From assembly GCA_001552515.1 (NCBI GenBank), contig BCRI01000001.1:88006-152005 (forward strand): a DNA stretch of 64,000 nucleotides. Direction: 5' to 3'. Positions 18,601 to 27,646 of the stretch are shown piece after piece. Both the position numbers and the translations under genes were made by a program. A model generated the notes under the pieces. The model was not told the origin of the DNA, ran no database searches, and saw only the letters and a list, made by a program, of their open reading frames with translations. How positions within the stretch are numbered: position 1 is the first letter of the stretch; each line of letters begins with the position of its first letter. The DNA is from Sphaerimonospora mesophila NBRC 14179 = JCM 3151. Its GTDB lineage: Bacteria > Actinomycetota > Actinomycetes > Streptosporangiales > Streptosporangiaceae.

Positions 18601-19141
18601 CCTCGCCGCGCTTCTCCACCATGTCCACGCGGTGGTAGCCGTTCTCGACCAGCCTCGCGACCACATCGTCCAGGTCGGCGTCGTCGCCGGCGCGCAGCCG
18701 TACCGGCTCCAGGTCGCCCAGGCCCGACACGATCGGCTGCAGCAGCGAGCGGACCGGGGCCACGACGACCCGCAGCGGGCCGGCGTTCGGGTCTCCCTGG
18801 ACCGGGTGCGCCAGCCGGCGTAGTACGGCGAGGCGCTGACCCACGGTGTCGCTGCGCGGCGAGAGCCGTTCATGCGGCAGCGTCTCCCACGCCGGGAAGA
18901 CCGCCACGGCCGTCTCGTCGATGAGGCTGGTCAGCGCGGCGGCGAGGTCCTCGGCCTCACGCCCGGTGGCGGTGACGGCCAGCACCGGCCGTGCACGGGA
19001 GAGCGCGGCCACGGCGAACGGCCGCAGCGCGGGCGGCGCGACCAGTTCGGCGCCGGTGTCCCCCGGCCCTCCGGAATCTTCCAGCGCGGCGGCGAGCTTC
19101 GGCTCGGCGGAGACAAGGTCGAGCAGTCCGGAAAGAGACAT
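15644..19141 (-). CDS. mfd: Transcription-repair coupling factor
   Basis: 1165 residues, full length. UvrB-like damage-recognition N-terminal region, the RNA-polymerase-interacting CarD-like domain (residues about 480-560, DPLQLKIGDHVVHEQHGVGRYV), helicase motor with Walker A ICGDVGYGKTEIA, DEEQ box, SATPIPRTLEMG, and motif VI QLRGRVGRGRERGYAYF, then the C-terminal regulatory D7 domain. It removes stalled RNA polymerase and recruits UvrA. It begins the downstream half of the split housekeeping series. Confidence 0.97.
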   Translation of the reverse strand: MSLSGLLDLVSAEPKLAAALEDSGGPGDTGAELVAPPALRPFAVAALSRARPVLAVTATGREAEDLAAALTSLIDETAVAVFPAWETLPHERLSPRSDTVGQRLAVLRRLAHPVQGDPNAGPLRVVVAPVRSLLQPIVSGLGDLEPVRLRAGDDADLDDVVARLVENGYHRVDMVEKRGEVAVRGGLLDVFPPTEEHPLRLEFWGDSVEEIRWFKVADQRSLEIAQEGLFAAPCRELLLTDDVRRRARELGDEHPALKDVLDQLADGVPVEGMEALAPVLAGSMDLLLDHLPVRSAVFVCDPERIRGRAVELVRTSQEFMEASWITAAAGGEVPIDLRAAAFRTLEEVRDHARELGRPWWTIAPFGEGVELDVHDVEAYRGDTQRALADIKGWLGAGKAVVLLSEGPGPAGRMAELLKGVDVPARLVPALDGPPDRDVVQVTTGRIDHGFVTPDVVVITHLDLVGQKASTKDMRRLPSRRRNMVDPLQLKIGDHVVHEQHGVGRYVEMVQRTIQGATREYLVIEYARGDRLYVPTDQLDEVTRYVGGEAPTLNRMGGADWAKAKTKARKAVREIAGELIRLYSARMASPGHPFGSDTPWQREMEDAFPYAETNDQLEAIEEVKRDMERPVPMDRLICGDVGYGKTEIAVRAAFKAVQDGKQVAVLVPTTLLVQQHLSTFGERFASFPVTVKPISRFQTDGEVKETLEGLKTGGVDVVIGTHRLLSPEVRFKDLGLIIVDEEQRFGVEHKEAMKHMRTQVDVLAMSATPIPRTLEMGLTGIREMSTILTPPEERHPILTFVGPYDEKQIAAAIRRELMRDGQTFFVHNRVRSIDKVAARLRELVPEARIAVAHGQMNETQLEKIMVDFWERDFDVLVCTTIVESGLDVPNANTLIVDRADNYGLSQLHQLRGRVGRGRERGYAYFLYPPEAPLTETAHERLATIAQHTEMGAGMYVAMKDLEIRGAGNILGAEQSGHIAGVGFDLYVRMMAEAVQEQKSKLAGESRVEERPEVRVELPINAHVPHAYVTSERLRLEAYKRIAAIGSEADLAAVRDELTDRYGRPPREVENLLEVARFRMKAREAGLTDVTLQGQQIRFAPVSLKDSQQVRLQRLYPKSILKQATGILLVPAPRTKPIGGQPLRDLDLLKWCEDLVEAMFLEPMRVQ

Positions 19142-19289
19142 CTATGCCTTCTGCAGCCCCACGTCGGCAAGCGAAACAACCCCGAGCCGAGTCCGGACCG
19201 GGGGTTACCAGGCTACGCCCGTACGGACACTGCCCGTGCGGGGGCGTCCGAAATCTTGGCGAGGCGAATCCACTACCGATAGTGCCGGC

Positions 19290-20042
19290 ATGACTACTCT
19301 CGGTCTCATGTCTTCTCAGGTTCAACGGTCGTCCGCGGACTCCGGCGACGTGTTCGGCCAGCGGATCCGCGAGCAGTGGACCGATCAGCTGGGCCGGCGG
19401 CTCGACATCCTCATCGCGGGGTGCGGCCGGGACGGCGCTCTGGACGTCGGGCGGTTCGAGCCTCGGATCTGCGGGGTGGACGAGGACCTGCCCCCGCTGC
19501 GTGCCCATGCCGTCGACCGCAAGGACCTGGACGAGGTGCATCTGGGCGACCTGCGTCAGGTGCCGATCCGGCCCCGCACGTTCGACGTGGTCTATGTGTC
19601 CTTCCTGCTGGAGCGCATCCGCAGTGCGGAGGTGGTCCTCGACCGGCTGGTCGCCGCGCTGCGGCCGGGCGGCCTGCTGCTGCTCAAGATGCGTGACCGG
19701 CGCTCGGCGTACGGCTTCTGCGACCGGGCCGTCCCCGGGTGGCTGCGGCGTGTGCTGTGGCGCAGGCTGTCCCCCGACGGATCGGTGGGACCGCTCCCGG
19801 CGGTCTACGAACCGCTGGCGTCGCGCGAGGGCATGCGGGCGTTCTGCCTGACCCGCGGACTCATGATCGCCGAGGATTACTCGGCGATGAGCGGCCCGGC
19901 CCGGCAGGGTCCGTACGGCGACCTGGTCGCCGCGGTCTGCCGGGGCGTGGCCGTGCTCTCGCGTGGCCGGCTCGACGAGACCGAGGACGAGATCACGATG
20001 GTGATCCGCCGCCCGCAGAACCACTTCGCCCGGCTGATCTGA
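19290..20042 (+). CDS. Class I SAM-dependent methyltransferase
   Basis: 250 residues. Rossmann motif LDILIAGCGRDGALDVGRF (motif I with C-G-R-D-G), acidic motif RICGVDEDL, then DLRQVPIRPRTFDVVYVSFLLERI and ALRPGGLLLLKMRD, the usual order of class I enzymes. The substrate is not evident. The C-terminal ITMVIRRPQNHFARLI is basic. Start is uncertain: ATG 19290 or ATG 19308, neither with a strong ribosome-binding site. It is divergent from mfd and precedes the APS kinase gene by 78 bp. Confidence 0.78.
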   Translation: MTTLGLMSSQVQRSSADSGDVFGQRIREQWTDQLGRRLDILIAGCGRDGALDVGRFEPRICGVDEDLPPLRAHAVDRKDLDEVHLGDLRQVPIRPRTFDVVYVSFLLERIRSAEVVLDRLVAALRPGGLLLLKMRDRRSAYGFCDRAVPGWLRRVLWRRLSPDGSVGPLPAVYEPLASREGMRAFCLTRGLMIAEDYSAMSGPARQGPYGDLVAAVCRGVAVLSRGRLDETEDEITMVIRRPQNHFARLI

Positions 20043-20120
20043 ACGCCCCGCTCAGAGGGCTCCGGATGCCGATAAATCCGGATAAGGTGCGTAGCCGACG
20101 GACGATCGGAAGCGGTGACG

Positions 20121-21368
20121 ATGACTGAGTGGATTCCCGACGCCAGGGAGCTGGCCGACCTGGAGTTGCTGCTCTCCGGCGCCTTCGCCCCACTGACCGG
20201 ATTCCTCAGCACCGAGGTGGCACACGGCGTCGTCGAGCACGGCCGGCTGCCCGACGGCACCCCGTGGCCCGATCCGATCATGCTCGCCCTGCCGCGCGAG
20301 ATCCGGCCCGACGAGATCCGGCCAGGCGACCGGGTCACGCTCCGTGATCCCGAGGGCGCGGCGGTGGCCGTACTGACCGTCCGGGAGCTGGACGACGACG
20401 GGCACGGCGGCTGCCACGTGGCCGGCCCGGTGGAGGCGCTGGACGCGCCGGTGTACGGCCCGTTCGCGCGGCTGCGCCGTACCCCCGCCGAGGTGCGCAA
20501 GGAGCTGCCCGAGGGGGAGATCCTGGCGGTGACCATGCGCGGGCCGCTGGACGGCACGGCGCTCGAGGACGTGGCGGCCACCGCGGAGGAGTTGGACGCC
20601 GCGATCGTGCTGATGCCCCTGGTCTTCGGTGAGGGCGGCCCGGCCGTGGTGCGCGCCGCGCTCAAGGCGGCCGAGCGGCTGCCCGGCTCGATGGTGGTGG
20701 CCGTGCCGCTCGCGCCACGCGAGGACGCCGAGATCGACCTGGAGCTGCGTGAGCACGTGGCGCGCAACTACGGCGCGACCGAGCACTACGCCGGACCGGC
20801 GCCGATCGCGATCCCCGGCCCCCCGCACCGCCGCGGGCTCGTGGTGTTCTTCACCGGCCTGTCCGGCTCGGGCAAGTCGACCATCGCCAGGGGGCTGCGC
20901 GACGCGCTGCTGGAGCGCGGCGGGCGGACGATCACCTACCTGGACGGCGACGTCGTACGGCGGATGCTGTCGGCCGGGCTCACGTTCTCCCGGGAGGACC
21001 GCGACCGCAACATCCGGCGGATCGGCTTCGTGGCGGCCGAGGTCGCCCGGCACGGCGGCCTGGCCGTCTGCGCGCCGATCGCGCCGTACGCGGCGACCAG
21101 GGAGGAGGTCCGCGCCATGGTCGAGGAGGTCGGCGCCGACTTCCTGCTCGTCCACGTGGCCACCCCGCTTGAGGAGTGCGAGCGCCGCGACCGGAAGGGC
21201 CTGTACGCCAAGGCGCGGGCCGGGCTGATCCCGGAGTTCACCGGCATCTCCGACCCCTACGAGGAGCCGGACGACGCCGACCTTGTGATCGACACCACCG
21301 GCATCAGCGTCGAACGTGCCGTCGGCACCGTGCTCGGCGCCCTCACCTCCGGCGGCTGGATCCGCTGA
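20121..21368 (+). CDS. cysC: Adenylyl-sulfate kinase fused to degenerate ATP-sulfurylase-like domain
   Basis: 415 residues. The C-terminal half is a complete APS kinase: P-loop GLSGSGKST (near residues 246-254), DGDVVRRML, FSREDRDRNIRRIGFVA, KGLYAKARAG, and PDDADLVIDTTG. It phosphorylates adenylyl sulfate to PAPS. The N-terminal half (LELLLSGAFAPLTGFLS...) resembles the PUA-like N-domain of ATP sulfurylase, but the catalytic QxRN and HxxH motifs are not visible, so adenylylation must come from CysDN encoded about 20 kb away. GTG 20115 is an alternative start. Confidence 0.85.
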   Translation: MTEWIPDARELADLELLLSGAFAPLTGFLSTEVAHGVVEHGRLPDGTPWPDPIMLALPREIRPDEIRPGDRVTLRDPEGAAVAVLTVRELDDDGHGGCHVAGPVEALDAPVYGPFARLRRTPAEVRKELPEGEILAVTMRGPLDGTALEDVAATAEELDAAIVLMPLVFGEGGPAVVRAALKAAERLPGSMVVAVPLAPREDAEIDLELREHVARNYGATEHYAGPAPIAIPGPPHRRGLVVFFTGLSGSGKSTIARGLRDALLERGGRTITYLDGDVVRRMLSAGLTFSREDRDRNIRRIGFVAAEVARHGGLAVCAPIAPYAATREEVRAMVEEVGADFLLVHVATPLEECERRDRKGLYAKARAGLIPEFTGISDPYEEPDDADLVIDTTGISVERAVGTVLGALTSGGWIR

Positions 21369-21383
21369 CGCCTCGCGTCCGGC

Positions 21384-22478
21384 TCAGGCGGGTGGGACGG
21401 GGGTGGCGGTGAACCGGGGGATGCGGGCCAGCCGGGAGAACGCCTTGCCCGCGCCCGGCGTGGTGTCGAAGCGGGTGTCCCCCCTGGACGCCAGCGGCGA
21501 GTCGAAGTAGACCATCGCCTTGATCTGCGGGTAGTCGCCGATCTGCCGTTTGACCGAGGCGAAGAAGTCCCGCTTGTATCGGGGGGTGCGGGGGCGTTCG
21601 AAGACGCCCCACTCCGCGAGCATGATCGGCTTCGCCGGGAATCGCTGCTGCAGCCATTGGTAGAAACCAGGCCATCCCCGGTTATCGCGCCGGGTCCGGT
21701 TCACCAGGCCGGCGAAGTCGCTCACCCGGTTGTCGGCGTAGGGATCGAAGGCCACCCAGTCGACCACGTCGTCGCCCGGGTAGAGGCGGTCGAACCAGGG
21801 CCTGGACACCCAGTCGAGCGCTCCCCCGTAGGTCATCACGGTCACCGCGTTGCGTACGCCCCGGCCCCGGAGCCGGGTGACGACGTGGCGGTACATGGCG
21901 ACGTAATCGGTGGCCGAGTAGCCGGCGCCACGCCGTACCTCGCTCTCGGGCTCGTGATGGATCGTCAGGAAGAACCGGCCGGGGAAGGTCCGGACGATGT
22001 GATCGGCCAGCCGGTCGATGCGATCGTCGACCGCTCCCCTGGCGATCTGTGCCCAGGTGCGCTCCGGCGCCGGCCTCCAGTTGATCAGCAGCAGCCGGGG
22101 GCCCCTGGCGACCTCGCGCTCCTGCGGCGTCGGGAACAGCTTGGCGCCGCGGTGATAGACGTGCACGATGTCGGCCCGGCGGCCCATCCGCCGCTCGGCC
22201 ACCTCGGTCGCCCGGAGCGATCCCCGTCCGGGGGAGACGTCGGAGGCGATCCCCCACCACGCCCCGCAGGTCGGGATCAGCTTGTCCGTCACCGCGCAGG
22301 CCTCCGGGGTCGCACGTCCGGCGGGCATTCCCGCATCCGGCGACGCGCCTGCCCGCGTGCTCTTCGGCCACGCGCCCGGCGCCGGAGCGCCGTTCGACGT
22401 TCCGGACGCCACCGCGCACGCGGCGCACACCACGAGGCATCCCCCCGCCAGCAGTCCGGCCAAGCCCGCTCCCCGCAT
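21384..22478 (-). CDS. Secreted GH26-like glycoside hydrolase
   Basis: 364 residues. A hydrophobic leader (MRGAGLAGLLAGGCLVVCAAC) suggests export, possibly as a lipoprotein. The catalytic domain resembles a beta/alpha-barrel glycosidase of the mannanase type: TIHHEPES (acid/base Glu after HHEP) and KPIMLAEWGVFE (nucleophile Glu), with DDVVDWVAFDPYAD between. The substrate is not certain; beta-mannan or a related cell-surface glycan is likely. ATG 22478 is preceded by GGAGAGGGGGA. Confidence 0.75.
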   Translation of the reverse strand: MRGAGLAGLLAGGCLVVCAACAVASGTSNGAPAPGAWPKSTRAGASPDAGMPAGRATPEACAVTDKLIPTCGAWWGIASDVSPGRGSLRATEVAERRMGRRADIVHVYHRGAKLFPTPQEREVARGPRLLLINWRPAPERTWAQIARGAVDDRIDRLADHIVRTFPGRFFLTIHHEPESEVRRGAGYSATDYVAMYRHVVTRLRGRGVRNAVTVMTYGGALDWVSRPWFDRLYPGDDVVDWVAFDPYADNRVSDFAGLVNRTRRDNRGWPGFYQWLQQRFPAKPIMLAEWGVFERPRTPRYKRDFFASVKRQIGDYPQIKAMVYFDSPLASRGDTRFDTTPGAGKAFSRLARIPRFTATPVPPA

Positions 22479-22665
22479 CGCGTCCCCCTCTCCTCGCGAA
22501 CTCCTGCGATCGGACAGAATTCACCATTGCCCAACCGGCGACCTCTCGGCAGCGGTTTCCGTCATCTCACCGGCGGAAAGTTGGCGGAAAATTGTGAATA
22601 ACCGGCGGGCAAAAGACCGGCTCGTCCTATAGTTCGGGGCACGGAACCGAGATACGGAGATGTTC

Positions 22666-23145
22666 ATGAGTCTGCCACCGCACAGCCGGGAGTTCGCGGA
22701 GCGCGGCCCGGCGCTTCGCCGGCGGCGGCGTCAGCTCGTCGTCTGGCTGGCCGGCGGGGGTGCCATCGGCCTCATCCTGCTCGCCGTCACCCCGCCTGAG
22801 CAGGCGTTCGTGCTCCCGCTCCGGGCGCCGACGACGGGGGCGCCCGGCCACGTCGATCCGTCGATGCTCTGGCAACACAAACCGCTCAATCTCGACACAC
22901 AATCGCAGAGCGCACAATTGCCCGCCATCAACGACATCGTCGCCGAAATGACGGGAATTGGCGATTTCACGAAATCGCGACAGCGCGGCGATGCGGCATC
23001 GGGAGATTCCCCGACGATCGGTCCGGAAATCACGTCATACGGAGGAGGGCTTACGCATGCTTCATCGCGCGGCCGACGGAAAGCGGGCCACGACACGTGC
23101 GGAGAGCATGGGGAGCGAGGCCGGCCGACACCCCCTCCCGCCTGA
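22666..23145 (+). CDS. Hypothetical single-pass membrane protein
   Basis: 159 residues, not recognised. A cluster of Arg residues (RRRRRQ) precedes one membrane helix (residues about 25-45), giving an N-in topology, then an external or cell-wall-facing segment rich in polar residues. ATG 22666 has CGGAG seven bases upstream. Its end overlaps the next gene by 89 bp in another frame, which is unusual, so the true 3' part may be frameshifted or the gene unreal. Base composition falls locally around 22880-23040. Confidence 0.4.
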   Translation: MSLPPHSREFAERGPALRRRRRQLVVWLAGGGAIGLILLAVTPPEQAFVLPLRAPTTGAPGHVDPSMLWQHKPLNLDTQSQSAQLPAINDIVAEMTGIGDFTKSRQRGDAASGDSPTIGPEITSYGGGLTHASSRGRRKAGHDTCGEHGERGRPTPPPA

Positions 23146-23941
23146 CCATGCCGCGCCTCTCCGGGAGCGTGACGCGCTCGGCGGCGGCCCGTCGATCGCC
23201 GAGAGTCCGGACGCGGTGGGGGCCCATCTGAGCGAGGTGCTCGGCCGGCCGATCCGGGTCGTCGTACGGCCCCCGGCCCGCCGGGCTCACCACGGGCCGG
23301 TCCTGGAGGCGTACGATCCGGACGGCCGGGCCGGCATCGTCAAGATCGGCGAAACGGAGCCGGCCCGCGAGGCGGTCAGGCACGAGAGCGTGGTCCTGCG
23401 GATGCTCGCGGATCGGCCGCTGAAGGTCGTGGTGCCCCCGGCCGTGCTGCATCACGGGGTGTGGCGGGACGCCGAGGTGCTGCTGCTGTCCACCCCACCC
23501 GTCAGGTCCCGCCCGTTCGTGAGATCTCGTCCGTCAGCGGACCTGCTCGATGCGGCCGTCGCGGAGATCGCCGCCCTCGACGCCGACGACGGCCACGCCT
23601 GGCATGGCGATTTCACGCCGTGGAACGTGACGGTCTCGGCCGACGGGCGACTGCTGGTGCGGAACTGGGCGCGATTCGGCACCGGCGTGCCGTACGGCTT
23701 CGACGCCCTGCACTACTTCTTCCATCGCTGCCTGCGCCGGATGCGGCCGAGCCAGGCCGCCGCCGCCTGCCTCGCCCGAGCCGGCCGCCTGCTCGGGATG
23801 TCGACCGCGGACGCGCGCCGGACCGCCGCCCACTATCTGATCACCATCGCCGACCGGCACCTGCGGGACGGCCACGAACCGTTCGGACCCCCGAGCGAGT
23901 GGCTCAACCCCGCGGTCGATCACCTGGAGTTCCTGCTTTGA
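23057..23941 (+). CDS. Aminoglycoside phosphotransferase-like (APH-fold) protein
   Basis: 294 residues. The C-terminal half has the kinase-like catalytic loop AWHGDFTPWNVTV (HGDxxxxN), then LLVRNWARFG where related proteins have a metal-binding DWE; here the Asp is Asn. The GIVKIGE segment may carry the ATP-binding Lys. Such proteins are often found in polysaccharide or glycan loci. Loss of the second Asp suggests weak or no kinase activity. ATG 23057 is preceded by GGAGGAGG. Confidence 0.65.
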   Translation: MLHRAADGKRATTRAESMGSEAGRHPLPPDHAAPLRERDALGGGPSIAESPDAVGAHLSEVLGRPIRVVVRPPARRAHHGPVLEAYDPDGRAGIVKIGETEPAREAVRHESVVLRMLADRPLKVVVPPAVLHHGVWRDAEVLLLSTPPVRSRPFVRSRPSADLLDAAVAEIAALDADDGHAWHGDFTPWNVTVSADGRLLVRNWARFGTGVPYGFDALHYFFHRCLRRMRPSQAAAACLARAGRLLGMSTADARRTAAHYLITIADRHLRDGHEPFGPPSEWLNPAVDHLEFLL

Positions 23942-24262
23942 GTGCTCGAAGCCCAGGCAGGTCACGGATCGATATCGATGCACTGTGATCTGAATCACAC
24001 AATCTCTCGGTAAACCATCACTTTGCGGCCGCCATCGACGTCCCGGTCGACGACGGTCGCGCGGCACGGCGACGGCCCTCCGACGGCCGTGATTTCGCCT
24101 GCCCAGACACGGATTGCGCATTTTCTCCGGCGTCGAGCACGATCACCCAAGATCCCGAAAGGCCAAAAAGAATCTTGTCCTACCCCGGGCAAGTGAACCT
24201 AAACATCGGGCCGTGCTTCATGACTTCGGAGCCTTGCGGTCGGTTCGCTAAGTTCGTGTCCC
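23942..24262. other. 321-bp region upstream of ectA
   Basis: No gene is seen. It holds a perfect Crp-like palindrome at 23984-23999 and a lower-GC stretch near 24000-24190, consistent with a promoter region for the ectoine operon. Confidence 0.6.
23984..23999. promoter_or_regulatory. Crp-like palindrome upstream of ectA
   Basis: TGTGA-TCTGAA-TCACA, exact match to the Crp half-sites. Its centre is 272 bp before the ectA start used here. Confidence 0.6.
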
Positions 24263-24799
24263 ATGTCGGGCGAACGCGTCCCGAAACGGACGCATATTGC
24301 GAGAGACCGAAGAAACACCTACATGGAGGAGCCCACGATCGACGACGGGCCGCGACTGTGGCGCATCGCTCGTGACTCCAAAACGCTGGACGTGAATTCT
24401 CCCTACAGTTATCTGTTGTGGTGCCGCGATTTCTCTGACACCTCGGTGATCGCGCGGGAAGGCGACGACGCGTGCGGTTTCGTGACGGGATTCACCCGCC
24501 CCAAGGCCGCGGACACGTTCTTCGTCTGGCAGGTCGCCGTCGATCACTCCTGGCGGGGCCGGGGGCTGGCCCGGCGGATGCTCGACTGGCTCGCCGAGCG
24601 GATGATCGCCCGTGGGCACCGGTTCCTCGAGGCCACGGTGACCCCCGATAACACGGCGTCCACCCGCCTTTTCGAGTCGTTCGCCCGCGACTGGGGGAGC
24701 TCACTGGAGCGGCGCGAGGTCTTCGGACGCGAGCACTTCCCCGCCTCGCACGAGCCCGAGGTGCTCTTCCGCATCGGCGCGCTGGAACCCCGGAGTTAG
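24263..24799 (+). CDS. ectA: L-2,4-diaminobutyrate N-acetyltransferase
   Basis: 178 residues. GNAT fold: EPTIDDGPRLWRIARDSKTLDVNSPYSYLLWCRDF is the EctA-specific N-terminal part, and VAVDHSWRGRGLARRML carries the acetyl-CoA loop (RGRGLA). It acetylates diaminobutyrate, the second step of ectoine synthesis. It is first in ectABCD. ATG 24323 (MEEPTID) is an alternative start; neither start has a strong ribosome-binding site. Confidence 0.93.
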   Translation: MSGERVPKRTHIARDRRNTYMEEPTIDDGPRLWRIARDSKTLDVNSPYSYLLWCRDFSDTSVIAREGDDACGFVTGFTRPKAADTFFVWQVAVDHSWRGRGLARRMLDWLAERMIARGHRFLEATVTPDNTASTRLFESFARDWGSSLERREVFGREHFPASHEPEVLFRIGALEPRS

Positions 24800-24857
24800 C
24801 GAACGGCGACCTCCGCCGGCCGTTCGACACTCGCGATCACGACCAAGGACACGGTGA

Positions 24858-26120
24858 ATGATGGAAATCTTCGAACAACTCGAATCAGAGGTAAGAGGCT
24901 ACTGCCGGAGCTGGCCCACGGTGTTCCGCACCGCGCTGGGCAGCCGCGTATACGACGAGAACGGGGGGAGTTATCTCGATTTCTTCGCGGGCGCCGGAGC
25001 GCTCAACTACGGCCATAATCATCCGCAGCTGAAGTCGAGTCTCCTGAACTATCTCGCCGGCGACAACATCGTGCACAGCCTCGACAAGCACACGGTGGCC
25101 AAACGCCATTTCCTGGAGAAATTCCAGGAGGTCGTCCTCTCACCCAGGGGACTCGACTACAAGATCCAGTTCCCCGGTCCCACCGGGACCAACGCGGTCG
25201 AGGCCGCGCTGAAGCTCGCCCGCAAGGTCACCGGCCGCCAGACGATCGTCAACTTCACCAACGCCTTTCACGGCATGACCCTCGGCTCCCTCGCGGTCAC
25301 CGGCAACTCGATGAAGCGCAACGGGGCGGGTGTCCCGCTGAACCACACCGTCACGATGCCCTACGACAACTACCTCGACGGCCGGACCCCCGACTTCCTG
25401 CTCTTCGAGCGGTTGCTGGAGGACAGCGGCAGCGGCATCGACAAACCCGCCGCGGTGATCGTGGAAACCGTACAGGGGGAGGGCGGCCTCAACCCCGCGA
25501 GCGCCGAGTGGCTGCGTGGCCTGGCCGGGCTGTGCGGGAGGCACGACATCCTCCTCATCGTCGACGACGTACAGATGGGCTGCGGGCGGACCGGCCCGTT
25601 CTTCAGCTTCGAACCGGCCGGGATAACGCCCGACATCGTCTGCCTGTCCAAGTCACTCAGCGGGTACGGACTTCCGCTCGCCCTCACGCTCATCCGCGCT
25701 GACCTGGACGTCTGGGAACCGGGTGAGCACAACGGGACGTTCCGCGGCTTCAATCCGGCCTTCGTCACGGCGGCCGCCGCCCTGGATTTCTGGACCGACG
25801 AGAGGCTGGCGAAGGAGACCGTCGAGAAGGGACTGCAGGTCCGGCAGGCCCTGAACCTGATCACGGCCGAGCACTCCGACGTCATCACCGGAGTGCGCGG
25901 GCGCGGCCTGGCCTGGGGGCTCGTCTTCGACCGGCCCGAGCTCGCGCCGAAGGTGTGCGCCGCGGCGTTCGAACGCGGCCTGCTGATGGAGACCTCCGGC
26001 CCGGAGGACGAGGTGGCCAAGCTGCTTCCGCCGCTCACCACCTCCGACGAGGAACTCGCGGAGGGGCTCGATTTGATCGCCGAGTCCGTCGCCGCCGTCT
26101 GCGCGAAGCAACCCGCCTGA
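24858..26120 (+). CDS. ectB: Diaminobutyrate-2-oxoglutarate transaminase
   Basis: 420 residues, PLP-dependent class III aminotransferase. Cofactor loop [21 protein letters not shown], the EVQGEGG equivalent [14 protein letters not shown], the metal-like [11 protein letters not shown], and the Schiff-base Lys in [14 protein letters not shown]. It converts aspartate semialdehyde to diaminobutyrate with glutamate, the first committed ectoine step. ATG 24861 is also possible. 58 bp separate it from ectA. Confidence 0.96.
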   Translation: MMEIFEQLESEVRGYCRSWPTVFRTALGSRVYDENGGSYLDFFAGAGALNYGHNHPQLKSSLLNYLAGDNIVHSLDKHTVAKRHFLEKFQEVVLSPRGLDYKIQFPGPTGTNAVEAALKLARKVTGRQTIVNFTNAFHGMTLGSLAVTGNSMKRNGAGVPLNHTVTMPYDNYLDGRTPDFLLFERLLEDSGSGIDKPAAVIVETVQGEGGLNPASAEWLRGLAGLCGRHDILLIVDDVQMGCGRTGPFFSFEPAGITPDIVCLSKSLSGYGLPLALTLIRADLDVWEPGEHNGTFRGFNPAFVTAAAALDFWTDERLAKETVEKGLQVRQALNLITAEHSDVITGVRGRGLAWGLVFDRPELAPKVCAAAFERGLLMETSGPEDEVAKLLPPLTTSDEELAEGLDLIAESVAAVCAKQPA

Positions 26121-26187
26121 CCTGCGGCGGTCCCATGACTCCGCAGCCCGTGACCACAGTGCCCAACCCTCTGGAAAGGAGATTCCC

Positions 26188-26583
26188 GTGATCGTTCGCT
26201 CGCTGGACGACATCATCGGCACCGAACGCGACGTCGAGGCGCCGACCTGGTGCAGCCGGCGTCTCGTGCTCGCCAAGGAGCGGGTCGGCTTCTCGCTGCA
26301 CGACACGATCCTCTACGCGGGGACCGAGACCAGGATGTGGTACGCGAACCACATCGAGGCCGTGTACTGCATCGCCGGGACCGGCGAACTCATCGACCAC
26401 GAGACCGGCGAGACGCACAAGATCGGCCCCGGGACCATGTATCTCCTCGACGGGCACGAGCGTCACACCGTGAGGGCGCACACCGACCTGCGCACGGTGT
26501 GCGTGTTCAACCCGCCCTGCACTGGCCGGGAAGTGCACGACGAGAACGGCGTCTATCCCCTGGTCACCGAGACCGGCTCCTGA
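26188..26583 (+). CDS. ectC: Ectoine synthase
   Basis: 131-residue cupin. [16 protein letters not shown] at the start and the metal/substrate-binding pattern [18 protein letters not shown] ... [10 protein letters not shown] are typical of EctC. It cyclises N-acetyl-diaminobutyrate to ectoine. The GTG start has GGAAAGGAG at ideal spacing. Confidence 0.97.
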   Translation: MIVRSLDDIIGTERDVEAPTWCSRRLVLAKERVGFSLHDTILYAGTETRMWYANHIEAVYCIAGTGELIDHETGETHKIGPGTMYLLDGHERHTVRAHTDLRTVCVFNPPCTGREVHDENGVYPLVTETGS

Positions 26584-26611
26584 AGCGACGGAATTCGGAG
26601 GAAAGATCGGC

Positions 26612-27493
26612 ATGCTCATGGACATCTATCCCACGCGCAAGACGACAGAACCGACCCTCATCTTCCGGCAGGACCCGGTGGTGTACGGCGGGCCGGAGGA
26701 CGGCCCGATCGACGAGCGGACGCTGAAGGGGTTCGCGGAGAAGGGGTTCCTCACCGTCGATCAGCTGATCGATCCGGTGGAGGTCGAGCGATACCGCGCC
26801 GAGCTGCACCGCCTCGTCATGGACGAGGGGCTCAAGGACGATGAGCGCGTCATCACGGAACGACAGTCGCGGGAGGTCCGCTCGATCTTCGAGGTGCACC
26901 GGATCAGCGAGGTGTTCGCCGAGTTGGCGGCCGATCCGCGCATCGTCGGCCGGGCCCGGCAGATCCTCGGCTCGGACGTCTACATCCACCAGAGCCGGGT
27001 CAACTACAAGCCCGGTTTCCAGGGCAAGGACTTCTACTGGCACTCCGACTTCGAGACCTGGCACGCGGAGGACGGGATGCCCCGCATGCGCGCGGTGAGC
27101 ATCTCGATCGCGCTCACGGAGAACTTCGTGCACAACGGCGGATTGATGATCATGCCGGGCTCGCACCGGACCTTCGTCTGCTGCCTGGGCGAGACGCCTT
27201 CCGACCACTACAAGGAGTCGCTGAAGGGTCAGGAGATCGGGACTCCGGACCCCGACAGCCTCAGGCTGCTGGCCGAGAAGCACGGGATCGAGCTGTTCAC
27301 CGGACCGGCCGGCTCGGCGACGATGTTCGACTGCAACTGCATGCACGGCTCGAACGGCAACATCACCCCGTTCCCGCGCTCGAACGTGTTCTTCGTCTAC
27401 AACAGCGTGGACAACGCCTGCGCGGAGCCGTTCGCCGCACAGTCGAGGCGCCCGTCGTTCATCGCCTCACGTGACTTCACCCCGGTCGGCTGA
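26612..27493 (+). CDS. ectD: Ectoine 5-hydroxylase
   Basis: 293 residues, iron(II)/2-oxoglutarate dioxygenase. Signature FYWHSDFETWHAEDGMP gives the HxD pair; the third ligand His is in CMHGSNGNITPFPRSN, whose Arg binds 2-oxoglutarate. It hydroxylates ectoine to 5-hydroxyectoine, which protects against heat and drying. It lies 28 bp after ectC, so all four genes form one operon. Confidence 0.97.
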   Translation: MLMDIYPTRKTTEPTLIFRQDPVVYGGPEDGPIDERTLKGFAEKGFLTVDQLIDPVEVERYRAELHRLVMDEGLKDDERVITERQSREVRSIFEVHRISEVFAELAADPRIVGRARQILGSDVYIHQSRVNYKPGFQGKDFYWHSDFETWHAEDGMPRMRAVSISIALTENFVHNGGLMIMPGSHRTFVCCLGETPSDHYKESLKGQEIGTPDPDSLRLLAEKHGIELFTGPAGSATMFDCNCMHGSNGNITPFPRSNVFFVYNSVDNACAEPFAAQSRRPSFIASRDFTPVG

Positions 27494-27630
27494 CCGGTTC
27501 GGCCCACGTCCGCGGGGCCGTACCACCGGGTCCCGACCGGGCAGGGTGGTGCGGCCCGCCCCCGGCAGGTCCACGCGAACGGACCCCGAACGCGTCGCTT
27601 TACCCAGGTCACAGGTTGACATCAATATGA

Positions 27631-27646
27631 TGTGACCTCCCTCACA
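27631..27646. promoter_or_regulatory. Crp-like palindrome upstream of ehuB
   Basis: TGTGA-CCTCCC-TCACA, exact half-sites. The centre is about 365 bp before ehuB and 200 bp before the small upstream reading frame. Confidence 0.6.
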
